Assembly (NCBI GenBank): GCA_900554345.1
Contig: USHH01000141.1
Span: 1-6,069 of the forward strand
Source of the DNA: an uncultured Bacteroidales bacterium
GTDB taxonomy: Bacteria > Bacteroidota > Bacteroidia > Bacteroidales > Muribaculaceae
Length of the DNA stretch: 6,069 nucleotides
Reading direction: 5' to 3'
The position numbers were made by a program, and so were the translations under genes. The notes beneath the pieces are model-generated. The model ran no database searches and was not told the DNA's origin. It saw nothing but the letters and a program-made list of their open reading frames with translations. Shown here in pieces: positions 6,045 to 6,069 of the stretch. Position 1 is the stretch's first letter. Every line of letters starts with the position of its first letter.

Positions 6045-6069
6045 TCCGACCGACGGGGCCGGGCAGACG
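6045..6069 (+). ncRNA. rnpB: Possible 5' end of RNase P RNA (partial, runs off window)
   Basis: After the zinc-ribbon stop, the last bases turn sharply GC-rich and end in GGCCGGGCAGACG. This resembles the start of class A RNase P RNA: E. coli has CCAGACAGUCG where this window has CCGGGCAGACG, 8 of 11 identical, in the P1/P2 region. Only about 25 nt are visible, the exact 5' end is uncertain, and the diagnostic GAGGAAAGTCC block would lie outside. No good TAnnTTTG element is seen just upstream; AATCTCTG at 6022-6029 is a poor match. The alternative is plain intergenic sequence or the leader of another gene. Confidence 0.35.

Overview
The window looks like an ordinary chromosomal segment of a high-GC member of the Bacteroidales. 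A Muribaculaceae-like gut commensal is my best guess, but this is inference only. The evidence is a perfect Bacteroidetes-type -7 promoter element (TAnnTTTG) upstream of aspS, A-rich leaders in place of strong Shine-Dalgarno sites, a lipoprotein S41 protease of the kind common in Bacteroidetes, and uniformly GC-rich codon use. I see no insertion sequences, integrases, tRNA genes, CRISPR arrays or other signs of a mobile island.

Layout, left to right. (1) Positions 2-1078 (+): a 5'-truncated gene for a secreted lipoprotein peptidase of family S41; the window opens just inside its signal peptide and the lipobox is visible. (2) A GC-rich hairpin at 1081-1105 whose only T-rich flank is on the minus strand. 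It fits as the terminator of a convergent 78-residue gene at 1118-1354 (-), which resembles a short conserved domain of unknown function (DUF6582-like). (3) An AT-richer divergent intergenic region, 1355-1472. (4) manA, a class I mannose-6-phosphate isomerase, 1473-2435 (+). (5) A promoter at about 2520 and then a same-strand run: aspS (aspartyl-tRNA synthetase), a NIF3/YbgI-family dinuclear-metal protein, and a coiled-coil protein with a C-terminal C4 zinc ribbon. Gaps in this run are 28 and 44 nt, so co-transcription from the aspS promoter is likely. (6) The last ~25 bases, after the zinc-ribbon gene, resemble the 5' end of bacterial class A RNase P RNA (rnpB), which would continue beyond the window.

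How the genes fit together: the S41 lipoprotein, the small protein and manA are probably separate transcription units (envelope proteolysis, unknown, and mannose/fructose-6-phosphate interconversion). The aspS-NIF3-zinc-ribbon run, with a possible rnpB behind it, has a translation/RNA-metabolism flavour. The NIF3 plus zinc-ribbon pairing is the most thought-provoking association here, because neither family has a settled function in this phylum. I did not find a clearly novel multi-gene system; the findings are modest and scored accordingly.
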